Assembly (NCBI GenBank): GCA_043557195.1
Contig: CP121314.1
Span: forward strand, 868,001-932,000
Reading direction: 5' to 3'
Source: Jejuia sp043557195
Lineage (GTDB): Bacteria > Bacteroidota > Bacteroidia > Flavobacteriales > Flavobacteriaceae
Length of the DNA: 64,000 bases
The stretch's first letter is position 1, and every line of letters begins with the position of its first letter. Both the position numbers and the translations under genes were made by a program. Under the pieces are notes generated by a model. It was not told where the DNA came from and did not search any database. It saw nothing but the letters and a program-made list of their open reading frames with translations. Shown in pieces: positions 44,683 through 55,128 of the stretch.

Positions 44683-46155
44683 TTATCGAGAATAATTAGG
44701 TGATTCTTTCGTAATAGTTACATCATGTGGATGACTTTCGTTAATTCCACTAGCTGTAATCTTAACAAACCTACCCGATTCTTTAAGTGTTTCAATATCT
44801 TTTGCACCACAATATCCCATACCGGCTCTTAAGCCTCCAATAAATTGATGAATACTTTCATATAAATCTCCTTTATATGGTACACGACCTACAATGCCTT
44901 CTGGTACTAACTTTTTAATATCATCTTCAACATCTTGGAAATAACGATCCTTACTACCTTCTTTCATAGCCTCAACAGAGCCCATACCTCGGTATGACTT
45001 AAACTTTCGGCCTTCGTATATAATAGTTTCTCCAGGAGATTCTTTTGTTCCTGCTAAAAGTGAGCCTAACATTACTGTATCAGCTCCTGCAGCTATGGCT
45101 TTTGGAATATCTCCTGTATAACGAATACCGCCATCAGCAATAACTGGAACGCCCGTGCCCTTTATAGCGGCAGCAACTTCTAATACAGCTGAAAATTGAG
45201 GAAACCCAACACCAGCAACTACACGCGTAGTACAAATGGATCCTGGGCCAATACCTACTTTAACAGCATCTGCACCAGCTTCAACTAAATATTTTGCTGC
45301 ATCACCTGTTGCAATATTACCAACAACAACATCTAACTTTGGAAATTTTTTCTTTATGTCCTTTAAAACTGAAACCACACCTTTTGTATGTCCGTGAGCC
45401 GTATCTATAACAACAGCATCAACACCTGATTTTACTAAAGCCTCAGCCCTTTCAACTGCATCAGCTGTTACACCTAATGCAGCAGCAACACGTAAACGTC
45501 CATATTGATCTTTATTGGCATTTGGTTTCTGACTCAGCTTTGTGATATCTCTAAATGTTATTAAACCAGATAGCTTATAATTATCATCAACGATTAATAA
45601 CTTTTCAATTTTATGCTCTTGAAGAATAAGTTCTGCATCTTTTAAAGAGGTACCAACCGGAGCAGTTACCAAGTTTTCAGCAGTCATTACATCTTTAATC
45701 GGCTTTTTGTTTTCATGCTCAAAACGCAAATCACGGTTAGTAACAATACCTTTAAGAGTTCCGTCTTTTGCCACTATAGGAATACCTCCAATACTATGTT
45801 CTGACATGGCACGTTTCGCATCCTTAACTTTTGCATCCATTGATAACGTTACTGGGTCTATAATCATACCACTCTCAGCACGTTTTACACGACGTACTTT
45901 CAAAGCCTGCGCCTCTATAGTCATGTTTTTATGGAGCACACCTATACCGCCTTCTTGCGCCATGGCAATAGCCATTTTACTTTCTGTAACAGTATCCATT
46001 GCAGCCGAAATAATTGGCACATTAATGGTAATGTTTCTTGTAAATTTTGTTTGGATACTAACTTCGCGTGGTAAAACTTCTGAGAAGGCTGGGACCAAAA
46101 GAACGTCGTCGTAAGTTAAACCTTCCCCTAGAATCTTGTTTTGATGTGCAGTCAT
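44683..46155 (-). CDS. guaB: Inosine-5'-monophosphate dehydrogenase
   Basis: 490 residues. TIM barrel interrupted by two CBS domains (about 95-205), catalytic Cys near 307 in GPGSICTTR, IADGGIRYTGD and the flap RYFQ. Oxidises IMP to XMP, the committed step to GMP. Single gene with a perfect -7 box. Confidence 0.97.
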   Translation of the reverse strand: MTAHQNKILGEGLTYDDVLLVPAFSEVLPREVSIQTKFTRNITINVPIISAAMDTVTESKMAIAMAQEGGIGVLHKNMTIEAQALKVRRVKRAESGMIIDPVTLSMDAKVKDAKRAMSEHSIGGIPIVAKDGTLKGIVTNRDLRFEHENKKPIKDVMTAENLVTAPVGTSLKDAELILQEHKIEKLLIVDDNYKLSGLITFRDITKLSQKPNANKDQYGRLRVAAALGVTADAVERAEALVKSGVDAVVIDTAHGHTKGVVSVLKDIKKKFPKLDVVVGNIATGDAAKYLVEAGADAVKVGIGPGSICTTRVVAGVGFPQFSAVLEVAAAIKGTGVPVIADGGIRYTGDIPKAIAAGADTVMLGSLLAGTKESPGETIIYEGRKFKSYRGMGSVEAMKEGSKDRYFQDVEDDIKKLVPEGIVGRVPYKGDLYESIHQFIGGLRAGMGYCGAKDIETLKESGRFVKITASGINESHPHDVTITKESPNYSR

Positions 46156-46181
46156 GATGCAATTACTGTTATAATTGCGTG

Positions 46182-46189
46182 CAAATTTA
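46182..46189 (-). promoter_or_regulatory. -7 promoter element for guaB
   Basis: Minus strand TAAATTTG, perfect TAnnTTTG, 27 bases before the ATG. Confidence 0.55.
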
Positions 46190-46313
46190 CACTTTTTTTA
46201 GAGACTTGAAGCTAAATGCAATCATATTATCAACACATAACAAAAATTTAACTTTAGTAAAAAACTGCATATCAATAATTTATAAATTTTATTTTTATTT
46301 ATTCTAAATAAGC

Positions 46314-46344
46314 TTTGTCAAACTAAAATTCATTTCTATTTTTG
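46314..46344 (+). promoter_or_regulatory. Full Bacteroidota promoter for the TonB receptor gene
   Basis: TTTG (46314-46317), exactly 19 bases, then TATTTTTG (46337-46344). Complete match to TTTG-N19-TAnnTTTG, the clearest promoter in the window. 41 bases before the ATG. Confidence 0.75.
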
Positions 46345-46385
46345 CAGGCGAAAACTAAATCTTATTTTTAATCAGTCTAAATAAA

Positions 46386-48608
46386 ATGAAAGCCAAATTT
46401 ACGTTATTCGCCTTACTATTTACTAGTATTTTTTTCGCTCAAAAAAAAGAAGAAAAAAGTAAAGACTCAATTCAAAAGTTAGACCAAGTACTTATTAGTA
46501 CAAAAGTTATTTTTGGAAACAAATATGAAGCAAAAAATCGAACAGGGTCTTCATACTATATATCACCAGAAGAATTAGCAAAATTCAATTATACAGATAT
46601 CAACCGCGTATTGCGCTCGGTTCCTGGGGTAAATATTTACGAAGAAGATGGTTTTGGTTTAAGACCTAATATTAGTTTAAGAGGTACATCTCCAGAAAGA
46701 AGTGCCAAAATATCAATAATGGAAGATGGGGTATTAATTGCTCCTGCACCTTACAGTGCTCCTGCTGCTTATTATTTCCCATCTGTTGCTAGAATGCAAG
46801 CTGTAGAAATTCTAAAAGGGAGTAGCCAAATTCAATATGGTCCTTTTACAACAGGCGGTGCTATCAATTTAGTGAGCACTCAAATACCTAATACATTCCA
46901 AGGGGGTATAAAAGCTAGTTATGGAAGTTTTAATACCGGGCAAATACAAGCCAAAGTTGGTGATAGTAAATCAAATTTTGGATATTCGTTAGAATTTTTA
47001 AATTTTAATTCAGACGGATTTAAAAACTTACCTGATGGAAGTAATACAGGCTTTGATAAAAATGATGTTGTTGCAAAGTTTAGACTGAATTCTAGTCCTG
47101 AAGCAATAATCAAACAAGCGGTTAACTTCAAATTTCAATATTCTGATGAGGTATCAAATGAAACCTATTTAGGATTATCACAAAATGATTTTGCATCTAA
47201 CCCATTTAGCAGATATGCAAGCTCTCAAGATGATAAAATGACGAATGATCACATCCAATTTACTGTAAGTCATGAATTAGAATTTTCAAAAAACTTCAGA
47301 ATCACAACAGATGCATATTACAATGGGTTCTCAAGAAACTGGTACAAACTTAACGATATCGTTTTTAATGGCGATAAAGTAGGCATTTCTTCAATTCTTG
47401 AAGATCCAAGCAGCTATCCTGATCATTTTGAAATTGTAAATGGGCGCACAAATTCTGACGTCAACGCTATCATCTTAAAAGCAAATAACAGAAGATACAA
47501 ATCTCAAGGCGTACAAACTAAATTCGATATTCATTGGTCAGGAGACAACGTTTTTCATGATCTAGAAATTGGGTTACGTTATCACTATGACGAAGAAGAC
47601 CGTTTTCAATGGAAGGATGGTTATAATATCATTGATGGGGAAATGAATCTTACTTCAAATGGAGCTCCTGGAAGCGATGCCAACAGAATAAGCAGTGCTA
47701 ATGCCTTTGCTGGGTCTATTCTTTATAAATTAAAATATGATAAATTGACTTTAACACCAGGTATTAGATACGAAAATATAGTGTTAAAACGAGAAGATTT
47801 TGGAACAGAAGATGCGAATAGAACTGGTAGTAATCTATCAGAGAGAGAAAACAAGGTAGATATTTTCATCCCAGGTATTGGTTTCAATTACAAGTTTAAT
47901 CCCTATACATCTCTTTATGGTGGGGTGCATAAAGGATTTTCTCCTCCGGGAAATTCGCCAGACCAAACCTCGGAAGAAAGTATTAATTACGAACTAGGTA
48001 CTCGATTCAATTTTAAAGGAATTAGAGGTGATGTAGTGGCGTTTTATAATGATTATAGCAACTTATTAGGAAGTGACTTAGCCGCAACCGGAGGAACTGG
48101 TTCTCTAGATCAATTTAATGCAGGTGAAGTTGCTGTAAAAGGTATCGAAATGCTATTAAACTATGAACTTTTAGAAAAAAACACGCGCTTTAGTTTGCCT
48201 TTAACTTTTGGATACACGTACACCGATACCGAATTCTTAAACAGCTTTGGTAGTGATGATGATTTATGGGGTGAAGTTACTGAAGGTGATGAGTTACCAT
48301 ATATAGCCAAACATCAATTTAATGCATCGATTGGATTAGAACATAAAGCATTTGAATTAAATGTGAATGCTCGCTACAATGGCGCATTTAGAACAACAGC
48401 TGGCACTGAGGAAATAACAGATGAAAATGGTGTTACATCAAACTTAATTCTTGATTTTTCAGGAAAATATCATCTTAATAAAAACCTAAGTGTAACTGGT
48501 AATATCATAAACCTTTTAGATAAAACATATGCAGTATCTAGAGTACCTGCCGGATTGAGACCAGGACATCCCTTTGGAGCATATGCTGGTTTGGAATTTA
48601 GATTTTAA
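46386..48608 (+). CDS. TonB-dependent siderophore/iron-complex receptor (FecA-like)
   Basis: 740 residues; signal peptide to about 19 (IFFAQ). TonB-box-like LDQVLISTKV, plug domain (LRSVPGVNIYEEDGFGLRPNISLRGTSPERS, VEILKGSSQIQYGPFTTGGAINLVS) and a 22-strand barrel ending in FRF. The SxxRSxK-type pattern resembles FecA/iron-dicitrate receptors; no SusD partner. Sits alone behind a strong promoter and before a bidirectional terminator. Confidence 0.9.
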   Translation: MKAKFTLFALLFTSIFFAQKKEEKSKDSIQKLDQVLISTKVIFGNKYEAKNRTGSSYYISPEELAKFNYTDINRVLRSVPGVNIYEEDGFGLRPNISLRGTSPERSAKISIMEDGVLIAPAPYSAPAAYYFPSVARMQAVEILKGSSQIQYGPFTTGGAINLVSTQIPNTFQGGIKASYGSFNTGQIQAKVGDSKSNFGYSLEFLNFNSDGFKNLPDGSNTGFDKNDVVAKFRLNSSPEAIIKQAVNFKFQYSDEVSNETYLGLSQNDFASNPFSRYASSQDDKMTNDHIQFTVSHELEFSKNFRITTDAYYNGFSRNWYKLNDIVFNGDKVGISSILEDPSSYPDHFEIVNGRTNSDVNAIILKANNRRYKSQGVQTKFDIHWSGDNVFHDLEIGLRYHYDEEDRFQWKDGYNIIDGEMNLTSNGAPGSDANRISSANAFAGSILYKLKYDKLTLTPGIRYENIVLKREDFGTEDANRTGSNLSERENKVDIFIPGIGFNYKFNPYTSLYGGVHKGFSPPGNSPDQTSEESINYELGTRFNFKGIRGDVVAFYNDYSNLLGSDLAATGGTGSLDQFNAGEVAVKGIEMLLNYELLEKNTRFSLPLTFGYTYTDTEFLNSFGSDDDLWGEVTEGDELPYIAKHQFNASIGLEHKAFELNVNARYNGAFRTTAGTEEITDENGVTSNLILDFSGKYHLNKNLSVTGNIINLLDKTYAVSRVPAGLRPGHPFGAYAGLEFRF

Positions 48609-48654
48609 TTTAATTTATATTTTGTATTGAATCTAGGTTCTTAAGAGAATTTTA

Positions 48655-48686
48655 AAAGTCCAGAAAGTTTAACTTTCTGGACTTTC
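48655..48686. terminator. Bidirectional terminator
   Basis: AAAGTCCAGAAAGTT/AACTTTCTGGACTTT with almost no loop, between the convergent TonB receptor and HMG-CoA lyase genes. Confidence 0.88.
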
Positions 48687-48689
48687 TAT

Positions 48690-49553
48690 TTAGTGATAAA
48701 AATTAAAAATTTTAGACGCTTCGTTATAAGCACTTTCAAAACTCAAAGCATCCAGATTATTTTTTTTATTGGTAGTAAAATAGGATAATAATTTCTCAGT
48801 TGGCATATTCCCAGTCAATTCATCTTTAGCCATTGGGCAGCCTCCAAAACCTTGAATTGCTCCATCAAAACGCATACATCCTGCCTTGTAAGCGGCATCT
48901 ACTTTTTCGAACCAAGAAGAAGGCGTCGTATGTAAGTGCGCACCAAATTCAATGTTAGAATACATAGGTATTAAGTTTGAAAACAAATAGTCAATACTTT
49001 CGGCGTTAGATGAACCTACGGTATCGCTTAAGGATAGAATCCTTACTCCCATTTTGGCTAATTTCTCAGTCCACTCCCCTACTATATCAACATTCCAAGG
49101 ATCTCCATAAGGATTACCAAAACCCATTGAAATATAAACCACGACTTCTTTATTTGCTTTATATGCAATTTCTAGGATTTCTTTAAGAATGTCAACTGAT
49201 TGTCCGATGGTTTTATGCGTGTTCCGCATCTGGAAATTTTCAGAAATTGAAAACGGATAACCTAAGTAATTAATAGCTTGGTGTTGACAAGCATCATTCG
49301 CACCTCGAGTATTGGCAATAATTGCCAAAAGTTTACTAGTAGTTTTACTTAAATCTAGTTGTGATAAAACTTCAGCAGTATCCACCATTTGCGGAATTGC
49401 TTTTGGTGACACAAAACTTCCGAAATCTATAGTATCAAAACCCACACGTAATAAAGACTGAATGTATTGTACCTTTTCCTCTGTTGGAATAAATTGCTTT
49501 ATCCCTTGCATAGCATCACGCGGACATTCGATTATTTTGACGGATTTATTCAT
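48690..49553 (-). CDS. Hydroxymethylglutaryl-CoA lyase
   Basis: 287 residues. VKIIECPRDAMQGIK at the start (catalytic Arg-Asp), metal-binding HLH in GAHLHTT, and the catalytic Cys loop GFGGCPMAKDELTGN. Splits HMG-CoA to acetoacetate and acetyl-CoA in leucine breakdown. Stands alone here. Confidence 0.94.
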   Translation of the reverse strand: MNKSVKIIECPRDAMQGIKQFIPTEEKVQYIQSLLRVGFDTIDFGSFVSPKAIPQMVDTAEVLSQLDLSKTTSKLLAIIANTRGANDACQHQAINYLGYPFSISENFQMRNTHKTIGQSVDILKEILEIAYKANKEVVVYISMGFGNPYGDPWNVDIVGEWTEKLAKMGVRILSLSDTVGSSNAESIDYLFSNLIPMYSNIEFGAHLHTTPSSWFEKVDAAYKAGCMRFDGAIQGFGGCPMAKDELTGNMPTEKLLSYFTTNKKNNLDALSFESAYNEASKIFNFYH

Positions 49554-49663
49554 TTAAATTAGAAAATTTCGGAAGCTAAAAATACTATTATTTTTCTGAA
49601 TGTAAGTTTTTGATTTTATTGACGACATAAGATTATTACTATTAATCCATCAATAAAATTATT

Positions 49664-50596
49664 ATGAAAAAAATTACTATTCTTTTATCTTTTTTTGTGT
49701 CTACACTTACTTTTGGACAAAGTGTTGCAAACTACGACATATCAGTAACAACAATATGGAACGCAACTGATCATACATCAGTTCCAGGAAATGCCCATTG
49801 GTCTCCCCTAGCAGGTGCAACCCATAAAAACGCCAATGATATATTAGAATTTGGAGTTACAGCACCTTTAACCAATGGTATTAAAAACATAGCTGAAACT
49901 GGTAATACATCCAATTTCATGAGTGAAGTAAACACTGCAATTACTGCAGGAGATGCAGATCAATACTTGCAGCAAGGATTTTCACCTTTTGCTGGCAATA
50001 ATAGTAACGCTACGTTAAACAGTGTTCAGGTTAGTGATGATTTCCCATTAATTACTCTGGTATCAATGGTAGCGCCAAGTCCTGATTGGTTTATTGCCGT
50101 TAATAGTTTGGATTTAAGATCTGGAAACCCATCAATTAATAACGGATGGCGGGATACGTTTACAGTTGATGTTTTTGCATATGATGCAGGTACAGACTCT
50201 GGTACAGATTATGGTTCTGGAAATTCAGCAACAACTCCAAGAGAATCAATAACTATGGTTTCAGGGTTTCCTATAAATGGCAATAGAATGGCAACTATTA
50301 CATTTACCTATAATTCTTCGACATTAAGTACAGAAGGTACTTTAAACACAATTGGAAACATCAAAATTTTCCCAAATCCAGTTAAAGACAAACTGAGCAT
50401 TTCAAATATTATAAACTCTAACTTAAGAAGCATTGAAATATTTACTGTTTTAGGTAAACTGAATAGAACTTATTTAGTAAAAAACAATGTCAATAATCTT
50501 GAAATTGATGTATCAAATTTAACTTCAGGTATCTATCTCTTAAAGCTTAATAATGAAGACGGTAATAGTAAAACTCAAAAATTAATAGTGCAGTAA
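49664..50596 (+). CDS. Spondin-domain protein with type IX secretion sorting signal
   Basis: 310 residues: signal peptide (1-18, LTFGQ), a spondin_N-type domain (about 22-210; VTTIWNATDH, SPDWFIAVNSLDL) and a C-terminal sorting domain (IKIFPNPVKDKLSI to the end, KLIVQ). It should be exported by Sec, cross the outer membrane by the type IX system and be released or anchored on the surface. Spondin domains in eukaryotes mediate adhesion; the bacterial role is unknown. Neighbour of another type IX substrate. Confidence 0.88.
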   Translation: MKKITILLSFFVSTLTFGQSVANYDISVTTIWNATDHTSVPGNAHWSPLAGATHKNANDILEFGVTAPLTNGIKNIAETGNTSNFMSEVNTAITAGDADQYLQQGFSPFAGNNSNATLNSVQVSDDFPLITLVSMVAPSPDWFIAVNSLDLRSGNPSINNGWRDTFTVDVFAYDAGTDSGTDYGSGNSATTPRESITMVSGFPINGNRMATITFTYNSSTLSTEGTLNTIGNIKIFPNPVKDKLSISNIINSNLRSIEIFTVLGKLNRTYLVKNNVNNLEIDVSNLTSGIYLLKLNNEDGNSKTQKLIVQ

Positions 50597-50635
50597 TAAC
50601 ACATTGTCGATAAAAAAAATACTGTTAACGTTTTT

Positions 50636-50668
50636 TTTGTATTGATTTAACACTAAGGGGTACTTTTG
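50636..50668 (+). promoter_or_regulatory. Promoter of the M43 protease gene
   Basis: TTTG (50636-50639), 21-base spacer, TACTTTTG (50661-50668). Perfect -7; spacer two bases over the ideal. Leader of about 12 bases. Confidence 0.6.
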
Positions 50669-50686
50669 ATTTAAACCGAGTGCCCC

Positions 50687-52684
50687 ATGAAGTTTTACCT
50701 AAATTTGAGTATAAACCTACTTGCAATTTTTATATTGCTAGGCACTTCATTATACTCTCAAAATTCTTCTAGTTTTTGTGGTACCGAAATAACTGATGAA
50801 TCCATATCATATTTTCAAAATTTTCAAGACGACATAAAGCAATTCGAAGAAGAGTTTATGTCTATTTCAGAAAACGTTAGAAAATCTGGAACAGATAAAA
50901 TCGTAATTCCTACTCCCCTAAATTCCATTCCAATAAAAGCTCACATTGTCCGTACATCAGCAGGACATGGAGGTTTAGATTTAGATGAATTATTCAAAGC
51001 AATTGCTGATTTAAATACGATATATGCAGATGCCTACATGGAGTTTTTCCTATGCGATGGTATAAATTACATTAATAACGACAACTTCTATTACAATTTT
51101 AATAGATCCGAAGAATCAGACTTAACCGAAGGAAACTATACTTCTGGTGTTATAAATATTTATTTCACCGAACATGTTGAGGTTAAAACTGGTGTTAGTT
51201 TGTGTGGCTATTCTAACACTTTTGGAGGTTCTGATGTTATTGTAATGAACAATAGTTGTGGCATGAACGGCACATCCTTAGCTCATGAAGTTGGTCATTT
51301 CTTTTCATTAATGCATACTCACGGACCTGATAATCATCAATTAACATCTGAATTGGTCAATGGATCAAATTGTGATACTGACGGAGACATGATTTGCGAT
51401 ACACCTGCTGACCCTAAACTGTCAACTGATTGTGTAAATGGTGATTGTGAATATATTGGCAACTTAAAAGATGCTAATGGTGAGGTTTTTAGACCAGACA
51501 CGAGAAATATTATGTCTTATTCTCGTTCAACTTGTAAGTCTCACTTTTCAGAACAACAACTAGCTAGAATTTATGCATTTTATAAATCCGCTAGACAATA
51601 TTTGTCTTGTCCATCTGCTAATGTAGACTTTACTGCGGATAACTTTCAAGAATGTGGAAATGAGCTTACTGTTAATTTTACAGATTTAAGTGTAGGTGCC
51701 ACATCATGGCAATGGGATGTTGATGGAGATAATGTGGTGGATTATACCGAGCCAAATCCTACACACACATATACTGAAGGCATCTATGATATAACGCTAA
51801 CTATATCTACGAGAAATATAGTTCTAAAAAATGGTGAAGAAAATGATGCTAATCTAGCTACATCAATAAGTAAGACCTTTTCACAAATCATTAAAGTAGG
51901 CACCCAAGAAGATGCTTCTTTAAATATAGATTTTGAAACATTTGATTTTGCAGGCTCAAATGGTTGGTCTGCTATAGACGTATCAGGTAATGGTTTTAAT
52001 TGGTTGGTAAATTCAGGAGAAACTGTTTCTACAAATACAGGTCCTCTTTTAGATAAAACCAGTAATAAAAGTTCAGGACACTATATCTATACTGAAGCAT
52101 CAGGATCAAAAGAAGGTGATATTGCCGAATTTGTATCCCCTTGTATTAGCATTAATGAAAAGAATGCCCAATTAGAGTTTTTCTACCACATGTTTGGTGA
52201 TAACGTTGGAGAACTCCATATTGATATAGAAACTCGTAATGATTATTTTTATGACGTTGTTCCCGCATTAATTGGAGAACAACAAATTAGTCAATCTGAT
52301 GATTTTATGACTCAGTTAGTTGACCTATCGAAGTTTTACGGACAAACGATAAATATCCATTTTAGAGCTATTCGTGGTAATGGGTGGGCTGGTGATATTG
52401 CTATTGACGGAATCAACATTAAAGGACACGAAGTGGTTATTAACGAACCAACTTTAAAATTATTCCCTAATCCTGTTACTAACGGTGTTTTAAATATTGT
52501 CACTACTTCTGAAAAAAGAAATCCGAAGGACTATTTTACCGTTTCTAATTTAGTTGGACAAGTATTTTTAACTGGTAAAATTACTGGTAATGAACAAATA
52601 AATGTGTCTCAATTACCTAAAGGTTCTTATCTCGTTACTATTGTAAGTGGGAAAAACATGGAGGTAAAACAGTTTATTAAGTAA
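50687..52684 (+). CDS. M43 (pappalysin-like) zinc metalloprotease with PKD and type IX sorting domains
   Basis: 665 residues: signal peptide (1-23), protease domain with zinc motif HEVGHFFSLMH (His200, Glu201, His204, His210) and Met-turn Met276 in NIMSYS, a PKD domain (about 317-395; TSWQWDVDGDNVVDY), a MAM/anchor-J-like beta-sandwich (about 410-580) and a C-terminal type IX sorting domain (LKLFPNPVTNGVLNI). Cysteines in the protease part suggest disulfides. A surface or released protease for protein feeding is likely. Confidence 0.94.
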   Translation: MKFYLNLSINLLAIFILLGTSLYSQNSSSFCGTEITDESISYFQNFQDDIKQFEEEFMSISENVRKSGTDKIVIPTPLNSIPIKAHIVRTSAGHGGLDLDELFKAIADLNTIYADAYMEFFLCDGINYINNDNFYYNFNRSEESDLTEGNYTSGVINIYFTEHVEVKTGVSLCGYSNTFGGSDVIVMNNSCGMNGTSLAHEVGHFFSLMHTHGPDNHQLTSELVNGSNCDTDGDMICDTPADPKLSTDCVNGDCEYIGNLKDANGEVFRPDTRNIMSYSRSTCKSHFSEQQLARIYAFYKSARQYLSCPSANVDFTADNFQECGNELTVNFTDLSVGATSWQWDVDGDNVVDYTEPNPTHTYTEGIYDITLTISTRNIVLKNGEENDANLATSISKTFSQIIKVGTQEDASLNIDFETFDFAGSNGWSAIDVSGNGFNWLVNSGETVSTNTGPLLDKTSNKSSGHYIYTEASGSKEGDIAEFVSPCISINEKNAQLEFFYHMFGDNVGELHIDIETRNDYFYDVVPALIGEQQISQSDDFMTQLVDLSKFYGQTINIHFRAIRGNGWAGDIAIDGINIKGHEVVINEPTLKLFPNPVTNGVLNIVTTSEKRNPKDYFTVSNLVGQVFLTGKITGNEQINVSQLPKGSYLVTIVSGKNMEVKQFIK

Positions 52685-52696
52685 GATAATTATTCT

Positions 52697-53728
52697 TTAG
52701 TTTTCTAAGACCGCCTTGTTGATACGCTTTATCAAACTAGGACCTTCATAAATAAACCCTGTATAAATTTGTACTAAATCGGCTCCTACATCTAGCTTTT
52801 CTAATGCATCTTCTGCGGAATGAATACCTCCAACTCCTATAATTGGAAACGCTTTATTACTTTTCTCTGAAAGATATTTTATAACTCTTGTACTTTTCTC
52901 TCTAATTGGTTGACCGCTTAGTCCACCGTTACCAATGGCTTCAAGCTTTTCTTTTGAAGCTTTTAAACCACTTCTATCGGTAGATGTATTACTGGCAATA
53001 ACACCATCAAGATTTGTTTGTTTTACCAATTCTATAATTTCATCTAGTTGACCGTCATTCAAATCTGGTGCAATTTTTAAAACAATTGGTTTTTGGGTTT
53101 TAAAAGTTTTATTCGCTTTTTGAACAGCTCCAATCAATTCCTCAAGATAATCTTTGTCATTCAGCTTTGCATGACTGCCAACATTGGGGCAACTTACATT
53201 TAGTACAAAATAGTCTACATAAGGATGCAGGGCGTTAAAACATTCCAAATAATCCTTGGTATAATCTTCGGGTTTAGTAGCGGTGTTTTTACCAATGTTT
53301 CCGCCTATGATTAGCTTTCCTTTATTCTTCTTTAATTGAGCAATCGCAGCTTCCAATCCTTCATTATTAAAACCCATTCTATTAATAATGCCCTTATCCT
53401 CTTTTAATCGAAATAAGCGCTTTTTAGGGTTTCCTTCTTGTCCTTTAGGTGTAACCGTTCCTATCTCAATAAACCCGAATCCAAAATTTGCAAGTTCGTT
53501 ATACAAAACGGCATTTTTATCAAATCCAGCAGCAAGACCCACTGGGTTTTTAAATTTCAATCCGAAAAGTTCACGTTCCAAACGCTTATCATCAACCACA
53601 TATAAACTTCTAAACAACCCTGAAAATCCGGGTATTTTAGATGTGAATTTTATGAGACTGAATGTGAAATGATGAATTTTCTCAGGATCAAACGCAAAGA
53701 ATAGTGGTCGAAGAAGTGTTTTGTACAT
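52697..53728 (-). CDS. pyrD: Dihydroorotate dehydrogenase (quinone), class 2
   Basis: 343 residues. N-terminal membrane-associating helices, GLAAGFDKNA, NRMGFNNEG, NVSCPN (catalytic Ser within), and GVGGI near the C-terminus. Fourth step of pyrimidine synthesis, passing electrons to quinone. Own -7 box. Confidence 0.96.
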   Translation of the reverse strand: MYKTLLRPLFFAFDPEKIHHFTFSLIKFTSKIPGFSGLFRSLYVVDDKRLERELFGLKFKNPVGLAAGFDKNAVLYNELANFGFGFIEIGTVTPKGQEGNPKKRLFRLKEDKGIINRMGFNNEGLEAAIAQLKKNKGKLIIGGNIGKNTATKPEDYTKDYLECFNALHPYVDYFVLNVSCPNVGSHAKLNDKDYLEELIGAVQKANKTFKTQKPIVLKIAPDLNDGQLDEIIELVKQTNLDGVIASNTSTDRSGLKASKEKLEAIGNGGLSGQPIREKSTRVIKYLSEKSNKAFPIIGVGGIHSAEDALEKLDVGADLVQIYTGFIYEGPSLIKRINKAVLEN

Positions 53729-53742
53729 CAGTAATATTTATG

Positions 53743-53750
53743 CAAAAATA
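53743..53750 (-). promoter_or_regulatory. -7 promoter element for pyrD
   Basis: Minus strand TATTTTTG, perfect match, 15 bases before the ATG; very short leader. Confidence 0.55.
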
Positions 53751-53877
53751 GGTGGAAATCCTGTAAATAAAAAATTGATATTAAGTCAGTCTATTTCTCT
53801 TCAAATTTCAATAAATAATTGTAAATTAGAATGAACTAAGTACCCCTAATTTTTACACTAAAACAAAACTCATTTCA

Positions 53878-55113
53878 ATGATTTCAAAAGAAAACATTAT
53901 AGAACGATTTATAAGTTATGTGACTATAGATACTGAATCTGACCCATATTCCGATACAACACCAAGCACAAAAAAGCAATGGAATTTGGCGAATAAACTT
54001 GCTGAAGAATTGAAAACCATTGGTATGCAAGATGTTTCTATTGATGATAACGCTTACATAATGGCAACACTACCCAGTAATGTGGAACACCAGGTGCCAA
54101 CCATTGGTTTCATTTCACACTTTGATACTTCTCCTGATTTTACGGGTGCAAACGTAAATCCCCAAATTATTGAAAATTATCATGGAGGCGATATTGTTTT
54201 GAATAAAGAAGAAAATATCATTTTATCTCCCGATTATTTTGAGGATTTAAAACTATACATTGGACAAACCTTAATTACAACTGACGGAACAACACTTTTA
54301 GGAGCTGATGATAAAGCTGGTATTTGTGAAATTGTTTCAGCAATGGAATATTTAATCAATCATCCTGAAATTAAGCATGGCAAAATTCGGGTAGGCTTTA
54401 CCCCTGATGAAGAAATTGGCAGAGGTGCACATAAGTTTAATGTTGAAAAATTTGGAGCTGATTGGGCATATACAATGGATGGTAGCCAAATAGGTGAATT
54501 AGAATATGAAAACTTTAACGCAGCAAGTGCTGTGGTAAAAGTAAAGGGTAAAATTGTGCATCCAGGTTACGCCAAAGGTAAAATGGTAAACTCTATGTAC
54601 ATTGCTACTGAATTCATTAATTCTTTACCAAGAATTGAAACCCCAGAACACACTGAAGGGTATCAAGGTTTTTTTCATTTACATGATATGAAAGGTGAAG
54701 TTGAAGAAACCACATTACAATATATCATTCGTGACCATGATAAAGGGCATTTTGAAGCGCGTAAAGAAGTAATGCAAAAATTAACAAATGAATTGAATTC
54801 TCAATACGGAAGAGAAGTAATCACTACCGTGATAAAAGACCAATACTATAACATGCGCGAGAAGATTGAACCTGTAATGCATATTGTTGATATTGCAGAA
54901 GAAGCCATGAAAGAGCTGCATATTGAACCGTTAATTAAAGCTATCAGAGGTGGAACAGACGGTTCACAATTGAGCTATATGGGATTGCCGTGTCCTAATA
55001 TTTTTGCTGGTGGACACAACTTTCATGGACGCTATGAATATGTGCCAGTAGAAAGTATGATTAAAGCAACTGAAGTTATTTGCAAGATTGCTGAATTGAC
55101 GGCTGAAAACTAA
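53878..55113 (+). CDS. pepT: Peptidase T (tripeptide aminopeptidase)
   Basis: 411 residues. Zinc-site motifs SHFDTSPD, LGADDKAGICEI and TPDEEIGRGAHKF, and RGGTDGSQLSYMGLPCPNIFAGGHNFHGRYEYV near the end (short pieces of this conserved block are visible throughout). M20 family, releases the N-terminal residue from tripeptides. Followed by a DUF1801-type gene after 15 bases. Confidence 0.95.
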   Translation: MISKENIIERFISYVTIDTESDPYSDTTPSTKKQWNLANKLAEELKTIGMQDVSIDDNAYIMATLPSNVEHQVPTIGFISHFDTSPDFTGANVNPQIIENYHGGDIVLNKEENIILSPDYFEDLKLYIGQTLITTDGTTLLGADDKAGICEIVSAMEYLINHPEIKHGKIRVGFTPDEEIGRGAHKFNVEKFGADWAYTMDGSQIGELEYENFNAASAVVKVKGKIVHPGYAKGKMVNSMYIATEFINSLPRIETPEHTEGYQGFFHLHDMKGEVEETTLQYIIRDHDKGHFEARKEVMQKLTNELNSQYGREVITTVIKDQYYNMREKIEPVMHIVDIAEEAMKELHIEPLIKAIRGGTDGSQLSYMGLPCPNIFAGGHNFHGRYEYVPVESMIKATEVICKIAELTAEN

Positions 55114-55128
55114 TAAATTAAAATTAGG

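Noticed and set aside
45707..46114. Open frame of 135 codons on the plus strand
   Set aside because: Lies entirely antisense to the well-supported guaB gene; no family resemblance or promoter.
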